A stretch of 64,000 nt of DNA from Plantibacter elymi (nom. nud.) (GCF_900177795.1 NZ_FXWJ01000003.1:1-64000); one strand, 5' to 3'; positions 49,286-59,793 are shown, counted from the first letter of the stretch. Numbers and translations: made by a program. Notes: a model not told the origin generated them from the letters alone.

Positions 49286-49313
49286 ATTACAACCACCGTA
49301 TGCCGAACAGTAA
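49286..49313 (-). promoter_or_regulatory. Promoter of the clgR-like gene
   Basis: On the minus strand TTACTG (49308-49313), a 16-nt spacer and TGTAAT (49286-49291) lie about 110 bp before the gene. The surrounding 49178-49396 region holds no gene. Confidence 0.45.
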
Positions 49314-49396
49314 CCAGGATCACTGGGCTTTTCTTGTGAATACGTCATCTGTAACGCGATGGAAACGGACGGTATTCCGCCGATCGGAGTCGGCGT

Positions 49397-49912
49397 TCAC
49401 TCGAGTGCGCCGAGTTCGCGCACGAGGGCTTCCAAGGCCAGCTCCACGGTCCGGTGTCGGATCTCTTGACGGCCGCCGTCCAGGGTGAGCGGCACCACCC
49501 GTCCACCCGCGCGCGTCACGATGCCGACGAAGACCGTCCCGACGGCCTGGCCGTCCTGTGGGTCGGGTCCTGCGACGCCGGTCGTGGCGATACCGACGTC
49601 TGCCGGCAGCCCGTCGATCGCCAGGGCACGGCGCACGCCGTCGGCCATCTGGAGGGCCACCTCCGGGTGCACGGCGCCATGGAGCGCGAGGAGGCCGGCG
49701 TCGACTCCGAGCAACGAGTGCTTCAGGCGGGTGTCGTACGCGACCACACCGCCTCGGACCGTGGCGGACGCGCCGGGGACGCTGATGAGCGCCGCGGCCA
49801 GCAGCCCGCCGGTCAGGGACTCCGCGACACCGATCGTCAACCGGGCGTCGATGAGGGCGTGGACCGCCGAGGCGGCACCGGCGTCGGCCGACTCGACGGC
49901 ATCGGACGTCAT
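49397..49912 (-). CDS. pncC: CinA C-terminal-type nicotinamide-nucleotide amidohydrolase
   Basis: The 171-residue protein consists only of the CinA C-terminal domain: 'IGVAESLTGGLLAAALISVPG', 'VVAYDTRLKHSLLGV' and 'ATTGVAGPDPQDGQAVGTV' in order. Such stand-alone domains deamidate NMN in the pyridine nucleotide salvage cycle. Its ATG overlaps the pgsA stop (ATGA). Confidence 0.88.
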   Translation of the reverse strand: MTSDAVESADAGAASAVHALIDARLTIGVAESLTGGLLAAALISVPGASATVRGGVVAYDTRLKHSLLGVDAGLLALHGAVHPEVALQMADGVRRALAIDGLPADVGIATTGVAGPDPQDGQAVGTVFVGIVTRAGGRVVPLTLDGGRQEIRHRTVELALEALVRELGALE

Positions 49913-50517
49913 CGCTTGACCTGCCGGTCGGCGCGCGACCCTCGGACGGCGGTGACGACGTAGTCGATGCCGCTCGCGATGGTCAGGAGCACGGCGATCG
50001 TCATGAAGACCCCGTTCACCCAGAGCACCCAGTCACCGAGGAGCACCCAGAACGGCGCGAGGGCGAGTGAGATCGCAACGGCCTGTGCGAGAGTCTTGAG
50101 CTTCCCCATCCACGCGGCGGCGACGACATGGTCGGAGATCACGATGAAGCGGTGGACGGTGATGCCGATCTCGCGCACGAGCACGACGATCGTGACCCAC
50201 CACGGCAGTTCGCCGAGGATCGACAACGCGACGAGCGCTCCGCCCGTCAGCACCTTGTCGGCGATCGGGTCGAGGATCTTACCGAGGTCCGTCACGAGGT
50301 TGCGACTGCGGGCGATGTGTCCGTCGATGCCGTCGCTCGCGATCGCGATGACGAAGAGCAGGGCGGCCCACCACCGCAGTGCGCCGTCGGAACCGTCGTC
50401 CGCCAGCAGCATCCACATGAACACCGGTGCGAGCACGATCCTCGCGACGGTGATCGCGTTCGGGAGGTTCCAGTTCGAGATGCGCGGCTCAGCAGCCGAC
50501 GCGTTCGATGCCGTCAT
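49909..50517 (-). CDS. pgsA: CDP-diacylglycerol-glycerol-3-phosphate phosphatidyltransferase
   Basis: It makes phosphatidylglycerol phosphate in the membrane. The CDP-alcohol transferase motif is complete: D62 and D65 in 'SDGIDGHIAR', then D83 and D87 in 'LDPIADK'. There are about five membrane helices in 202 residues. It starts 3 bp after the ftsK stop and overlaps pncC. Confidence 0.9.
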   Translation of the reverse strand: MTASNASAAEPRISNWNLPNAITVARIVLAPVFMWMLLADDGSDGALRWWAALLFVIAIASDGIDGHIARSRNLVTDLGKILDPIADKVLTGGALVALSILGELPWWVTIVVLVREIGITVHRFIVISDHVVAAAWMGKLKTLAQAVAISLALAPFWVLLGDWVLWVNGVFMTIAVLLTIASGIDYVVTAVRGSRADRQVKR

Positions 50518-50519
50518 GT

Positions 50520-53414
50520 CTACTCCCGACCGGTGAGACTCCAGGCGTCTTCGTCAGAACCGCCCTCGACCTCAGGATAGTCCTGGAACTGGGCCTCGAC
50601 CGGGTCCGCACCGTAGCGGTCGGGCTCGACGCCGCCGGCAGCGCCGACGACCGGGGCTGCCGCGGCGGCTGTCGCGGGCGCCGCTGCGGGGGCCGGAGCG
50701 GCGGAACCGTCGTCCTCGCCGCGCAGACGGGCCAGGACACCAGGCAGCTGCTCCGCCGTGACGAGGACGTCGCGGGCCTTCGAGCCCTCGGACGGGCCGA
50801 CGATCTCGCGCGACTCCATGAGGTCCATGAGCCGGCCGGCCTTCGCGAAACCGACCCGGAGCTTCCGCTGCAGCATCGAGGTCGATCCGAACTGCGTCGA
50901 CACCACGAGCTCCGCTGCGGCGAGCAGGAGTTCGAGATCGTCACCGATGTCCGCGTCGATCTCCTTGCGCTCCGCGACGGCCTGGACGTCCTTCCGGTAC
51001 TCCGGCCGCGCCTGGTTCGTGACGTGTTCGACGACCCGCTGGATCTCGTTCTCGCCGACCCATGCACCCTGCACGCGGATGGACTTGTTCGCACCCATCG
51101 GCAGGAACAGGGCGTCGCCCTGACCGATGAGCTTGTCGGCGCCCGGCTGGTCGAGGATGACCCGCGAGTCGGTGACGCTCGTGACGGCGAAGGCGAGGCG
51201 GGAGGGGACGTTCGCCTTGATGAGGCCGGTGACGACGTCGACCGACGGACGCTGCGTCGCGAGGACGAGGTGGATACCGGACGCACGGGCCAGCTGCGTG
51301 ATGCGGACGATGGAGTCCTCGACGTCGCGGGGGGCGACCATCATCAGGTCGGCGAGCTCGTCGACGACGACCAACAGGTAGGGGTAGGGCTTCAGGACGC
51401 GTTCGCTGCCCGCGGGGAGGACGATCTCGTTGGCCACGACGGCCTTGTTGAAGTCGTCGATGTGCCGGTACCCGAAGCTCGCGAGGTCGTCGTACCGCAT
51501 GTCCATCTCCTTCACGACCCACTGCAGCGCTTCCGCCGCCTTCTTCGGGTTCGTGATGATGGGCGTGATGAGGTGCGGGACGCCCGCGTACGGCGCGAGC
51601 TCGACGCGCTTGGGGTCGATGAGGACCATGCGCACCTCGCTCGGCTTGGCGCGCATGAGCAGCGAGGTGATCATGGAGTTCACGAAGACCGACTTGCCGG
51701 AGCCGGTCGACCCGGCGACCAGGAGGTGCGGCATCTTCGCGAGGTTCGCGACGACGTAGCCGCCGCCGACGTCCTTGCCGACGCCGATCGTCATCGGGTG
51801 GTTGCTGTTCGTGGCCGCCGTCGAGCGCAGGATGTCGCCGAGGGTGACGATCTCGCGGTCGGTGTTCGGGATCTCGATACCGATGGCGCTCTTCCCCGGG
51901 ATGGGCGAGAGGATACGGACCTCGTTGGACGCCACGGCGTAGGAGAGGTTCTTGCTGAGCGCCGTCACCCGTTCGACCTTGACGCCCGGGCCGAGCTCGA
52001 TCTCGTACTGCGTCACGGTCGGGCCGCGGGAGAAGCCCGTGACCTTCGCGTCGACGCCGAACTGGTCGAGGACGCTCGTGATCGCAGCGACCGCTTCGTC
52101 GTTGGCCGCGCTGTGCGTCTTCGCGGGCTCACCCGCCGCCAGGGTCCCTGCGGACGGGAGACGGTACGGCGTGTCGTCCTGGCCCTGCTGCGCCATCGGG
52201 CGCGCCGAGAAGTCGATCTGGTCGGGTGCGCCGAGGAGCGCCGGGTCGAGGTCTTGGATGACCTCGGTCGCGCCGGGGATGCTGTCGTCGTGCAGACCCG
52301 TCTGCGGCTTGATCTCGCCAGTGTTGAACCGCTTGACGGCGCTCTCCGCCGCTTCGAGGTCGCCGAGGAGCTCGGAGCCGAAGGCGTCGTGCACCGGCGC
52401 GGCTTTCGGCGACGCGGCTGGCGCGGCCACCGGTTCGAGCGGCGAGTCGAACCCGCCGGACGGCTTCTCGAGGCCGAGGAGCTCGGTCATGTTGTCGCCC
52501 ATGAGCGGGTCCTCGAACGTCGGGTCGTCCTCGCGGCGGCTCGTGTTGCGACGCCACCACGGCAGGGCCGCCGGCTCGTCCGGTTCCTCGTTGAGGTCGT
52601 CGAGTCGCTTCGTCCGCGCGCTCTTCGGCTCTGCGGGCTCTCCCTCTGGTGCCTCCGGCTGCTCGCCGAACATCCAGGTGGAGAACTGCCGCACGCGGGC
52701 ACCGACGCGGTTCGGCGGCGTCTTGGTCACGATGAAGAGACTGAGGAGGATGAGGAGCGAGATGAGGACGGTCGCGCCGATCGGGGTGATGATCGCCGCG
52801 AGCGGAGCGCCGAGGATCCACCCGAGGAGACCGCCGGCCTGCGCCAGCGCGGGCAGGCCCTGACTCGGGTTCGGCTGACCGCCGTGGATGTGGCAGAGCG
52901 CCGAGATGCTGATCAGGAGCAGACCGAGGCCGATGCTGATGCGGCCGTTGTCGTCGACCGAGGCCGGGTGCCGGAACAGCCAGACCGCGAACACGATCAT
53001 GATGACCGGGAGCACGAAGGCGAGTCGGCCGAAGAGGCCGCCGAACGACCAGGCGTCGAAGGTCTGGGCGATCGGGTCGGCCGCGCCGAACCACTCGACG
53101 ACGGCACCGACGACGGCCAGCAGGAAGAGCAGGAAAGGGAAGCCGTCGCGACGGTCCTCCTTGGCGATACGCTCGGGACCGAGGGCGCGGACCGCTCCAC
53201 CGACGCCGTGCGCGAGACCGAGCCACATCGAGGTCAGCACACTGCGCTGCTCCTCGGCAGCCGGATAGGCCACGGTCTTCTGCTGCTTCGTCGTCGACGC
53301 GCCCGCCTTGGGGCCGGGCTTGGTGTTCGTCTTCGTGCTCGTGGTGCGCGACGAAGCGCCACTCGGCGAGGAAGCGCTGCGCGAACGGCTGGTCGAGTTG
53401 GAACGTGCGGCCAT
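50520..53414 (-). CDS. ftsK: DNA translocase FtsK
   Basis: It pumps chromosomal DNA at the division septum. The Ser/Thr/Lys-rich N terminus is followed by four membrane helices (to about residue 240), a Pro/Glu-rich linker, and the RecA-like motor with Walker A '[13 protein letters not shown]' near residue 570 and '[20 protein letters not shown]'. The gamma winged-helix domain ('[19 protein letters not shown]') is present. A short Ala-rich insertion separates the domains near the end. The length is 964 from ATG 53414; TACCGT lies 6 nt before it. Confidence 0.95.
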   Translation of the reverse strand: MAARSNSTSRSRSASSPSGASSRTTSTKTNTKPGPKAGASTTKQQKTVAYPAAEEQRSVLTSMWLGLAHGVGGAVRALGPERIAKEDRRDGFPFLLFLLAVVGAVVEWFGAADPIAQTFDAWSFGGLFGRLAFVLPVIMIVFAVWLFRHPASVDDNGRISIGLGLLLISISALCHIHGGQPNPSQGLPALAQAGGLLGWILGAPLAAIITPIGATVLISLLILLSLFIVTKTPPNRVGARVRQFSTWMFGEQPEAPEGEPAEPKSARTKRLDDLNEEPDEPAALPWWRRNTSRREDDPTFEDPLMGDNMTELLGLEKPSGGFDSPLEPVAAPAASPKAAPVHDAFGSELLGDLEAAESAVKRFNTGEIKPQTGLHDDSIPGATEVIQDLDPALLGAPDQIDFSARPMAQQGQDDTPYRLPSAGTLAAGEPAKTHSAANDEAVAAITSVLDQFGVDAKVTGFSRGPTVTQYEIELGPGVKVERVTALSKNLSYAVASNEVRILSPIPGKSAIGIEIPNTDREIVTLGDILRSTAATNSNHPMTIGVGKDVGGGYVVANLAKMPHLLVAGSTGSGKSVFVNSMITSLLMRAKPSEVRMVLIDPKRVELAPYAGVPHLITPIITNPKKAAEALQWVVKEMDMRYDDLASFGYRHIDDFNKAVVANEIVLPAGSERVLKPYPYLLVVVDELADLMMVAPRDVEDSIVRITQLARASGIHLVLATQRPSVDVVTGLIKANVPSRLAFAVTSVTDSRVILDQPGADKLIGQGDALFLPMGANKSIRVQGAWVGENEIQRVVEHVTNQARPEYRKDVQAVAERKEIDADIGDDLELLLAAAELVVSTQFGSTSMLQRKLRVGFAKAGRLMDLMESREIVGPSEGSKARDVLVTAEQLPGVLARLRGEDDGSAAPAPAAAPATAAAAAPVVGAAGGVEPDRYGADPVEAQFQDYPEVEGGSDEDAWSLTGRE

Positions 53415-53420
53415 GCGTTC

Positions 53421-53426
53421 ACGGTA
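53421..53426 (-). promoter_or_regulatory. -10 hexamer of ftsK, leaderless type
   Basis: TACCGT lies 6 nt before ATG 53414, with no Shine-Dalgarno. Confidence 0.5.
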
Positions 53427-53491
53427 CTCGTCGCCACCGACGCAGCCCGGCAAGCTGGCGGGGTGTCCACGATCCGCGATCCGCCGGGTGG

Positions 53492-53983
53492 TCAGCGCAG
53501 ATTCAGGACCATCGTGTCGCGGGTCCCCCGCCGGTCGACGGTCGCGAACCCCTCGGTGCGGTACAGGGAGACGGCGTGGTTCGCCCGCTCCACGCTCAGG
53601 CTGATGCGCTGGTACCCGGCCGCTCTGGCGAGCTGCACGGTCGAACGGAGCAACTGCCGTCCGACGCCCTGGGCGCGGTGGATCGGGCTGACCCCGAGGA
53701 TGAGTTCAGGGACCCCGCCCGCCACATAGCCGAAGCCGGGTGCATCGGACGGGAAGAGTCGATACCAGCACGCGCCAACGGGCGCACCGTCCTGCCCGAC
53801 GGCGACGACCCCGGCGTCGCCGGGTCGACGCCAGCCGTGCACATACCGGGTGTGCTGCGCGTCGGCGAGGACGGCGGACCGGGGACGGGGCGCGACGGCG
53901 TTCCAGTTCGCCGCCTCGACCATCATGTCGGTGAGGACGCGCACATCAGCCACCGCGGCTTCGCGGATCGAGTAGACCGCCAT
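53492..53983 (-). CDS. GNAT-family N-acetyltransferase
   Basis: The 163-residue protein has the GNAT acetyl-CoA loop '[20 protein letters not shown]' and the C-terminal '[20 protein letters not shown]'. The substrate is unknown. The start at ATG 53983 is chosen because TACCAT lies 6 nt upstream; a GTG at 54001 would place that hexamer within the gene. It lies 77 bp upstream of ftsK on the same strand. Confidence 0.85.
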   Translation of the reverse strand: MAVYSIREAAVADVRVLTDMMVEAANWNAVAPRPRSAVLADAQHTRYVHGWRRPGDAGVVAVGQDGAPVGACWYRLFPSDAPGFGYVAGGVPELILGVSPIHRAQGVGRQLLRSTVQLARAAGYQRISLSVERANHAVSLYRTEGFATVDRRGTRDTMVLNLR

Positions 53984-53989
53984 GGACGG

Positions 53990-53995
53990 ATGGTA
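53990..53995 (-). promoter_or_regulatory. -10 hexamer of the GNAT gene, leaderless type
   Basis: TACCAT lies 6 nt before ATG 53983. Confidence 0.45.
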
Positions 53996-54041
53996 CGCCA
54001 CCGGTGTTTCGAGCAGATGACGCGTGAGGGGTCGCCGACGC

Positions 54042-55280
54042 TCAGTACCGGATGGCGTCGATCACCTTCACGCGGACGGCGACGAGCGCCGGGAGGAGCC
54101 CGGCGATCGCCCCGACGGCCGTGGCACTGACCAGCCCGAGGACCGCCGCCTCGATGGGGAACGGCGGGAAGTCCGTCACGAGCCCTTGACCGATGAACTG
54201 CTCGACGATCGGACTCTTCACGACGGCGACGGCGAGCATGACGCCGATGACCCCGGCGACGAAGGTGGCGACGACACTCTCCATCATCACGGCGAAGAAC
54301 ACCCGCGGCGCGGTCGCCCCGAAACTGCGTCGGATCCCGATCTCGCGGATCCGCTGGCGGACGGTGACGAGCGAGAGGTTGATCAGCCCGAGGGCGCCGA
54401 GCAGGAGGATGAGCCCGGCGACCGCGCCGACCACGAGCTTCAACGACAGGAGCGGGTCCTCCCCCGTCTGGCCGAAGTCGTTGCGGAACACGTCGACGCT
54501 GTACGCGTCACCGAGTTCGGCACGCAGGTCGGACTGGATCCGCTGGGTGAAGGCCTCGGCGTCCGCGTTCGGGACCCAGAACTCGAACTGCGGCAGCTGA
54601 CCGGGCTGCCCCACGCCCTCCTCGGTACCGGACACCGGACCGATGAGCGCCGTCCCCGCGGGCAGGATCGACAGCTGCGGTTCGGTGTCCCACTCGTTGC
54701 TCGCGTACACCCCGACGATCACGGCCGTGACCGGGTGCTCACCGTGGACCGTGACCGTGGGGTGCGTCTCGATGGATGGTGACCCCAGGCGCTGCCAGAA
54801 CGCCGGGTTCACGACGATCGCGGGTGCGAGGCGGTCGCCGTCGTCCTCCTGGAACCAGGCGCCCTCGTCGAGTCTGATGCGGTGCATCTCGCCGTACGGG
54901 ACGTCGACGACGGTGGACTGCACCGGCACCGTCCCGTCGGCGAACTGCACGTTCAACTGGGTGCTGCCGGATTGCGAGACGTACCCGATGCCGTACCGCT
55001 CGGCGAGGTCGTGCACCGCCGTGATGTAGGTCTCCGGGTCGGGTTGCTCCGTTCCGGTGCCGTAGGCCGAGGCCATGAGCGTGGCGGGCCGGCCGCCGTA
55101 GCGTTCCTGCGACTCGGTCTGGGCCTGCGCCGCGAGCGACGACATGCCGACCATGCTCGTGAGGGCGCACACTGCGACGCCGACACCGATGAGCGAGAGG
55201 ATGACCCGGCCACGATGGATCCGCAGCTCCTGGGCGGCCTCGACGACCGCTCCGACGATCGAGGTCAGGATCCTAGACAT
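54042..55280 (-). CDS. MacB/FtsX-type ABC transporter permease
   Basis: The 412-residue protein has the MacB layout: one N-terminal helix (about 28-50), a large extracellular domain of about 220 residues and three C-terminal helices, with 'RQRIREIGIRRSFGATAPRVF' between the first two. It would move or extrude a substrate with the ATPase encoded upstream, which it overlaps by 8 bp. The substrate is unknown (antimicrobial peptide, lipid or drug). Confidence 0.85.
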   Translation of the reverse strand: MSRILTSIVGAVVEAAQELRIHRGRVILSLIGVGVAVCALTSMVGMSSLAAQAQTESQERYGGRPATLMASAYGTGTEQPDPETYITAVHDLAERYGIGYVSQSGSTQLNVQFADGTVPVQSTVVDVPYGEMHRIRLDEGAWFQEDDGDRLAPAIVVNPAFWQRLGSPSIETHPTVTVHGEHPVTAVIVGVYASNEWDTEPQLSILPAGTALIGPVSGTEEGVGQPGQLPQFEFWVPNADAEAFTQRIQSDLRAELGDAYSVDVFRNDFGQTGEDPLLSLKLVVGAVAGLILLLGALGLINLSLVTVRQRIREIGIRRSFGATAPRVFFAVMMESVVATFVAGVIGVMLAVAVVKSPIVEQFIGQGLVTDFPPFPIEAAVLGLVSATAVGAIAGLLPALVAVRVKVIDAIRY

Positions 55281-55977
55281 CCGCGGCCTCCAATTCGTGA
55301 TCGGGGGTGAGCACGCCGTGGTCGAGACGATGGTGGGTCGTCGCGAGTCGGGCGATCGCCCGGTCGTGGGTGATCGTCACGAGGGCGGCCCCCGTGGAGG
55401 TCGCCACCTCGTCGAGCAGGGACATGACGGAGGTGCCGGTCTCGACGTCGAGAGCACCGGTCGGCTCGTCCGCCAGGATGAGCCGCGGCCCGCGGACGAG
55501 TGAGCGCGCGATAGCGACGCGCTGCTGCTCGCCACCGGACAGTTTCGTGGGCATCGCGTCGAGGCGGTCGCCGAGACCGACGCGTTCGAGCATCGCGGCG
55601 GCGATCTCCCGGCGACGCCAGAACGAGCGTCCACTCGCGTAGAGGAGCGGTGTCGTGACGTTCTCGAGCGCGGTCCGGCCCGGCAGGAGGTTGAACTGTT
55701 GGAAGACGAAGCCGATCTGGGCGCCGCGCAGTCGGTCGCGCGCACCGGAGCCGAGGCGTTCCGCCGGCCGACCGTCGAAGACGAGCGACCCGGAGGTCGG
55801 CTTGTCGAGCAGGCCGAGGAGGTTCAGGAGCGTCGACTTGCCCGAACCCGATCGGCCGACGATGGAGACGCGATCACCCTCGTGTACCTCGAGGTCGACA
55901 CCGTCGAGGATCGTCAGCGGCGGCGCATCGGGGATCTGGACGACCCTGGTGACCCCGCGGAGTTCGAGGAGCGTCAC
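55273..55977 (-). CDS. MacB/LolD-type ABC transporter ATPase
   Basis: The 234-residue protein has Walker A '[15 protein letters not shown]', Q-loop 'GFVFQQFNLLPG', signature '[15 protein letters not shown]' and Walker B 'LILADEPTGALD'. GTG 55977 overlaps the adaptor gene's stop (GTGA), so the adaptor, ATPase and permease form a coupled operon. Confidence 0.9.
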   Translation of the reverse strand: MTLLELRGVTRVVQIPDAPPLTILDGVDLEVHEGDRVSIVGRSGSGKSTLLNLLGLLDKPTSGSLVFDGRPAERLGSGARDRLRGAQIGFVFQQFNLLPGRTALENVTTPLLYASGRSFWRRREIAAAMLERVGLGDRLDAMPTKLSGGEQQRVAIARSLVRGPRLILADEPTGALDVETGTSVMSLLDEVATSTGAALVTITHDRAIARLATTHHRLDHGVLTPDHELEAADV

Positions 55978-56966
55978 CCGACCGACCCGTCGCAAGCCAT
56001 GCTGCCGTCTGGAAGCGTGGTGCACCCCTCGGGCACCGGTGCGACGGCGCCAGGGACGAACTGGAGCACCGAGTCGCCTTCGGCGACACCGTCGATGATC
56101 TGCACCTGCTGTCCGTCGTTCAGTCCGAGCGTGACCGGCCGTTCCTCCTGCGCTCCGTCGGCGCCGACGACCCAGACGGTCCCGGTTCCGGCCGAACCCT
56201 TGACCGCGGTCGTCGGGAGCACGAGGACGTTCTCGGCGACACCGCCCGCGAGTTCGATCGTCGCGGCGAGTCCGGCGAAGACCCGGACGTCGCCGGGCAC
56301 CGCGCAGGTGACGGAGGTTCCGCCGGCACCGGGTGTCTGCCCGGATCCACCGCCCGTCGTCGGCTCCTCCTCGTCGCCACCGCTCGACGGCGTCGTGACG
56401 CGGACCGCCGGACAGACGAACGGGGCCGGGCCGCCGTTGATGGTGACCGTCGCCTCACCGGGGATGGTGAGCAGGCGGTACTGCTTGTCGGCGCTCAACG
56501 CCCCGGTGATGGAGAACGTGGCCGGCGACACCTGCGCCACCGCGTCGCCGATCTGCACGGACTGCCCGTGGATGAGCTTGACGTTGCCGAGGGTGCCCGC
56601 GACCGGTGCGGTCACCTGCACGTACCGCTCCTTGCCCTCCTCGTCGATCGTCTTGACGTCGAGGATGGGATCACCCTCCGCGAGGACGGCCCCCTTCGCG
56701 GCGAACACCTCGTCGACGGTGCCGGCGACGGTCGACTTCGCCGTGCTGGCCGGGTCGGCGACGACCTGGCCCTCCACCGAGACGGTGTTGACCACAGTGC
56801 CGAGCGCCGCCTGCACCTGCGGTTCCACGAGGCTCCCGGTCGGCTGTGTCGGGCCCTCTTCCTGCGGCGTGTCCGGGAAGAACGCGACCTTGACGAGCGC
56901 CACCGCGATCGCGGCGAAGACGAGCAGTTTCAGAATGGGGAACACCCAGGTGCGGACAACGCCCAC
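55974..56966 (-). CDS. MacA/HlyD-type membrane-fusion adaptor
   Basis: The start is GTG 56966: GGAGG lies 5 nt before it, and the protein then begins directly at a membrane anchor ('MGVVRTWVFPILKLLVFAA'). It has 330 residues with lipoyl-type halves ('GTVDEVFAAKGAVLAEGDPI', 'VTAPVAGTLGNVKLIHG') and a beta barrel. A Gly/Ser/Pro/Glu-rich insert between two cysteines ('PFVCPAV' and 'SVTCAVPG') is unusual. In a monoderm cell it may guide substrate across the wall rather than dock to an outer-membrane channel. Confidence 0.75.
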   Translation of the reverse strand: MGVVRTWVFPILKLLVFAAIAVALVKVAFFPDTPQEEGPTQPTGSLVEPQVQAALGTVVNTVSVEGQVVADPASTAKSTVAGTVDEVFAAKGAVLAEGDPILDVKTIDEEGKERYVQVTAPVAGTLGNVKLIHGQSVQIGDAVAQVSPATFSITGALSADKQYRLLTIPGEATVTINGGPAPFVCPAVRVTTPSSGGDEEEPTTGGGSGQTPGAGGTSVTCAVPGDVRVFAGLAATIELAGGVAENVLVLPTTAVKGSAGTGTVWVVGADGAQEERPVTLGLNDGQQVQIIDGVAEGDSVLQFVPGAVAPVPEGCTTLPDGSMACDGSVG

Positions 56967-57112
56967 GCCGACCTCCGGAATCCACCGCAGTCGGAGTGAC
57001 GAGCGGCCATAGGGATTCCACGGTAGCAACGCGGAAGGCGGCCGGACATCACCCTCGCGAATGATGTTCGACCGCCTCCTGGCGGGTGGGACCGAGCGGA
57101 CCCGACCGGTGA

Positions 57113-58789
57113 TCAGGCCTCGATGACGAGCGGCACGATCATCGGGCGGCGACGGAAGGACGTGTTGACCCAGCGGCCGACGGTCCGACGGATCACCTGC
57201 GACAGCGCGTGCGTGTCGCGGACGCCGTTCTCCGCCGCCTCGGCGAGTGCCTTGGCGACCTTCGGCTTGATGTCGGCGAAGACCTTGTCGTCCTCGGCGA
57301 AGCCCTTCGCGTGCACCTCGGGGCCGGAGATGATGTGCCCGGTCTTCGAGTCGACGACGACGATGACCGAGATGAAGCCCTCCTCCGCCAGGATGCGACG
57401 GTCCTTGAGGTCGGCGTCGGTGATCTCGCCGACGGTCGAGCCGTCGACGTAGACGAGCCCGACGTCGAGCTGCCCGACGACCTTCGCGACGCCGTCCTTC
57501 AGGTCGATGACGATGCCGTCCTCACCGATGAAGGTGTTCTGCGCCGGAACGCCGCTGTCGATCGCGAGCTTCTGGTTCGCGACGAGGTGACGGTACTCAC
57601 CGTGGACCGGCAGCACGTTCTTCGGCTGGAGGATGTTGTAGCAGTAGAGCAGCTCACCGGCGGCCGCGTGCCCGGAGACGTGGACCTTCGCGTTGCCCTT
57701 GTGGACGACGTTGGCTCCGAGCTTCGTCAGGCCGTCGATGACCCGGTAGACCGCGTTCTCGTTGCCCGGGATGAGGCTCGAGGCGAGGATGACGGTGTCA
57801 CCCGGGCCCGGCTCGATCGCGTGGTCGAGGTTCGCCATCCGGCTGAGGACGGCCATCGGCTCGCCCTGAGAACCGGTCGACATGTAGACGATCTTGTCCT
57901 CGGGGAGGTCCTTCGCCTTCTTGTAGTCGATGAGCAGGCCCTCGGGGACGTTCAGGTAACCGAGGTCGGCTGCGATCCCCATGTTGCGCACCATGGAACG
58001 ACCGAGGAACGCGACGCGGCGGCCGTGGGCGTGTGCCGCGTCGAGCACCTGCTGGACGCGGTGCACGTGACTCGAGAAGCTCGCGACGATGACGCGGCGC
58101 TCGGACTTCGCGATGACCTGGTCGAGGACCGGCCCGATGGACCGCTCGAGCGGCGTGAATCCCGGGACGTCGGCGTTCGTCGAGTCGACGAGGAAGAGGT
58201 CGACGCCTTCTTCACCGAGGCGGGCGAAGGCACGGAGGTCCGTCAGGCGGCCGTCGAGCGGCAGCTGGTCCATCTTGAAGTCACCCGTGACGAGGACGGT
58301 GCCGGCGTCGGTGTCGATGAACACCGCGAGTGCGTCCGGGATCGAGTGGTTGACCGCGACGAACTCGAGGTCGAACGGACCCAGCGCCTCGATCTGGCCC
58401 TCCTTCACCGGCAGGGTGTAGGGGACGATGCGGTGCTCCTTGAGCTTCGCCTCGATGAGCGCGAGCGTCAGGCCGGAACCGATCAGCGGGATGTCCTTGC
58501 GGAGCTTCAGGAGGTACGGCACGGCACCGATGTGGTCCTCGTGACCGTGCGTGAGCACGACGCCGACGATGTCGTCGAGCCGGTCCTTGATGGAGGTGAA
58601 GTCGGGCAGGATCAGGTCGACGCCCGGCTGGTGCTCTTCGGGGAAGAGCACGCCGCAGTCGACGATCAGGATCTTGCCGTCGATCTCGAAGCAGGTCATG
58701 TTCCTGCCGATCTCGCCGAGTCCTCCGATGGGGATGACGCGGAGCGTCCCCGGCTCGAGGACTGGCGGATCGATGATGGTATTGGGCAT
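57113..58789 (-). CDS. rnj: Ribonuclease J
   Basis: This metallo-beta-lactamase/beta-CASP RNase has endo- and 5' exonuclease activity in RNA turnover. The metal motif 'HGHEDH' is at residues 81-86. The beta-CASP region has 'FLVDSTNADVPGFT' and 'MSTGSQGEPMAVLSRM', and 'HVSGHAAAGEL' carries a further active-site His. The length is 558. ATG 58789 has AGAGGGG upstream. The rnj-dapA order is conserved in actinobacteria. Confidence 0.95.
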   Translation of the reverse strand: MPNTIIDPPVLEPGTLRVIPIGGLGEIGRNMTCFEIDGKILIVDCGVLFPEEHQPGVDLILPDFTSIKDRLDDIVGVVLTHGHEDHIGAVPYLLKLRKDIPLIGSGLTLALIEAKLKEHRIVPYTLPVKEGQIEALGPFDLEFVAVNHSIPDALAVFIDTDAGTVLVTGDFKMDQLPLDGRLTDLRAFARLGEEGVDLFLVDSTNADVPGFTPLERSIGPVLDQVIAKSERRVIVASFSSHVHRVQQVLDAAHAHGRRVAFLGRSMVRNMGIAADLGYLNVPEGLLIDYKKAKDLPEDKIVYMSTGSQGEPMAVLSRMANLDHAIEPGPGDTVILASSLIPGNENAVYRVIDGLTKLGANVVHKGNAKVHVSGHAAAGELLYCYNILQPKNVLPVHGEYRHLVANQKLAIDSGVPAQNTFIGEDGIVIDLKDGVAKVVGQLDVGLVYVDGSTVGEITDADLKDRRILAEEGFISVIVVVDSKTGHIISGPEVHAKGFAEDDKVFADIKPKVAKALAEAAENGVRDTHALSQVIRRTVGRWVNTSFRRRPMIVPLVIEA

Positions 58790-58809
58790 GTAGCCCCCCT
58801 CTGGTTTGT

Positions 58810-59787
58810 CTAGCGAGTCGTACCGGCGACCTTGGGCAGCGCGCCACCGGCGGCGGCGTTGCGGTCTGGCCGGAAGTTGCGGAAGTCGACGCCTGGGATG
58901 TCCTTCACCAGGTCGATCTCATCCTCGATCTGCGCGGCCTCCCACTCCTCCGGACCGACCAGCGGAAGACGTACCCGCGGGCTCTGGATCCGGCCGAGGC
59001 CGTGCAAGATGTATTTGGCGGCGACGGTGCCGGGGACGTGGGTCATGACCGCGCGCACGAGCGGCTCGAGCTGCCGGTGCGCCGCGGTCGCCGCGACGAG
59101 GTCGCCGGAGTTCACCGCGTCGACCATGTGTCGGTAGGGCGTCGGTGCGATGTTGGCCGTGACGCCGATGAGGCCGGTGCCGCCGATGGCGAGCGTCGGC
59201 AGGGCGTTGGCGTCGTCGCCCGCGAAGTACATGAGGTCCGTCTGGTTCATGACCCGGCTCACCTCGCTGAGGTCGCCCTTGGCGTCCTTCACCGCGAGGA
59301 TGTTCGGGTGCTTGGCCGCACGCAGGATCGTCTCGTACGTGATGGGGATGCCGGTTCGCCCCGGGATGTCGTAGAGGATGACGGGCAGATCCGTGGAGTC
59401 CGCGATCATGCGGAAGTGGGTCAGCACGCCGGCCTGGGTGGGCTTGTTGTAGTACGGGGTGACGATCATGTTGCCGTCGGCGCCCGCCTGCTCGCTCTTC
59501 TTCGCGAGCTCGATCGCGTGGGCCGTCTCGTTGGAGCCACCACCGGTGATGATCTTCGCGCGCCCGCCCGCGACGGCTTTGCCGACCTCGACGAGCTTGA
59601 CCTTCTCCGGGTCCGTCAGCGTGGACGTCTCACCCGTGGTGCCGGTGACGACGATGCCGTCGGCCCCCGCGGTCACGACGTCGTCGATGTGTCGCTCGAC
59701 GGCCTTCCAGTCGACCTCGCCGTCGGCGGTGAACGGCGTCACCAGGGCGACGAGGACTTGACCGAAGGGGTTCTCTGCACGCGACAC
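58810..59787 (-). CDS. dapA: 4-hydroxy-tetrahydrodipicolinate synthase
   Basis: It condenses pyruvate with aspartate semialdehyde, the first lysine/DAP-specific step. The TIM barrel has 'VVTGTTGETSTL', the tyrosine in 'VTPYYNKPTQAG' and the Schiff-base lysine (about residue 168) in 'LAVKDAKGD'. GTG 59787 is preceded by TAGCCT at 6 nt. The length is 325. Confidence 0.95.
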   Translation of the reverse strand: MSRAENPFGQVLVALVTPFTADGEVDWKAVERHIDDVVTAGADGIVVTGTTGETSTLTDPEKVKLVEVGKAVAGGRAKIITGGGSNETAHAIELAKKSEQAGADGNMIVTPYYNKPTQAGVLTHFRMIADSTDLPVILYDIPGRTGIPITYETILRAAKHPNILAVKDAKGDLSEVSRVMNQTDLMYFAGDDANALPTLAIGGTGLIGVTANIAPTPYRHMVDAVNSGDLVAATAAHRQLEPLVRAVMTHVPGTVAAKYILHGLGRIQSPRVRLPLVGPEEWEAAQIEDEIDLVKDIPGVDFRNFRPDRNAAAGGALPKVAGTTR

Positions 59788-59793
59788 CCTCTC

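Noticed and set aside
50508-53729. Long open frame of about 1070 codons on the plus strand opposite ftsK
   Set aside because: It is antisense to a gene with clear FtsK motifs, has an Arg/Asp/Val-rich composition typical of the complement of a GC-rich gene, and shows no domain.
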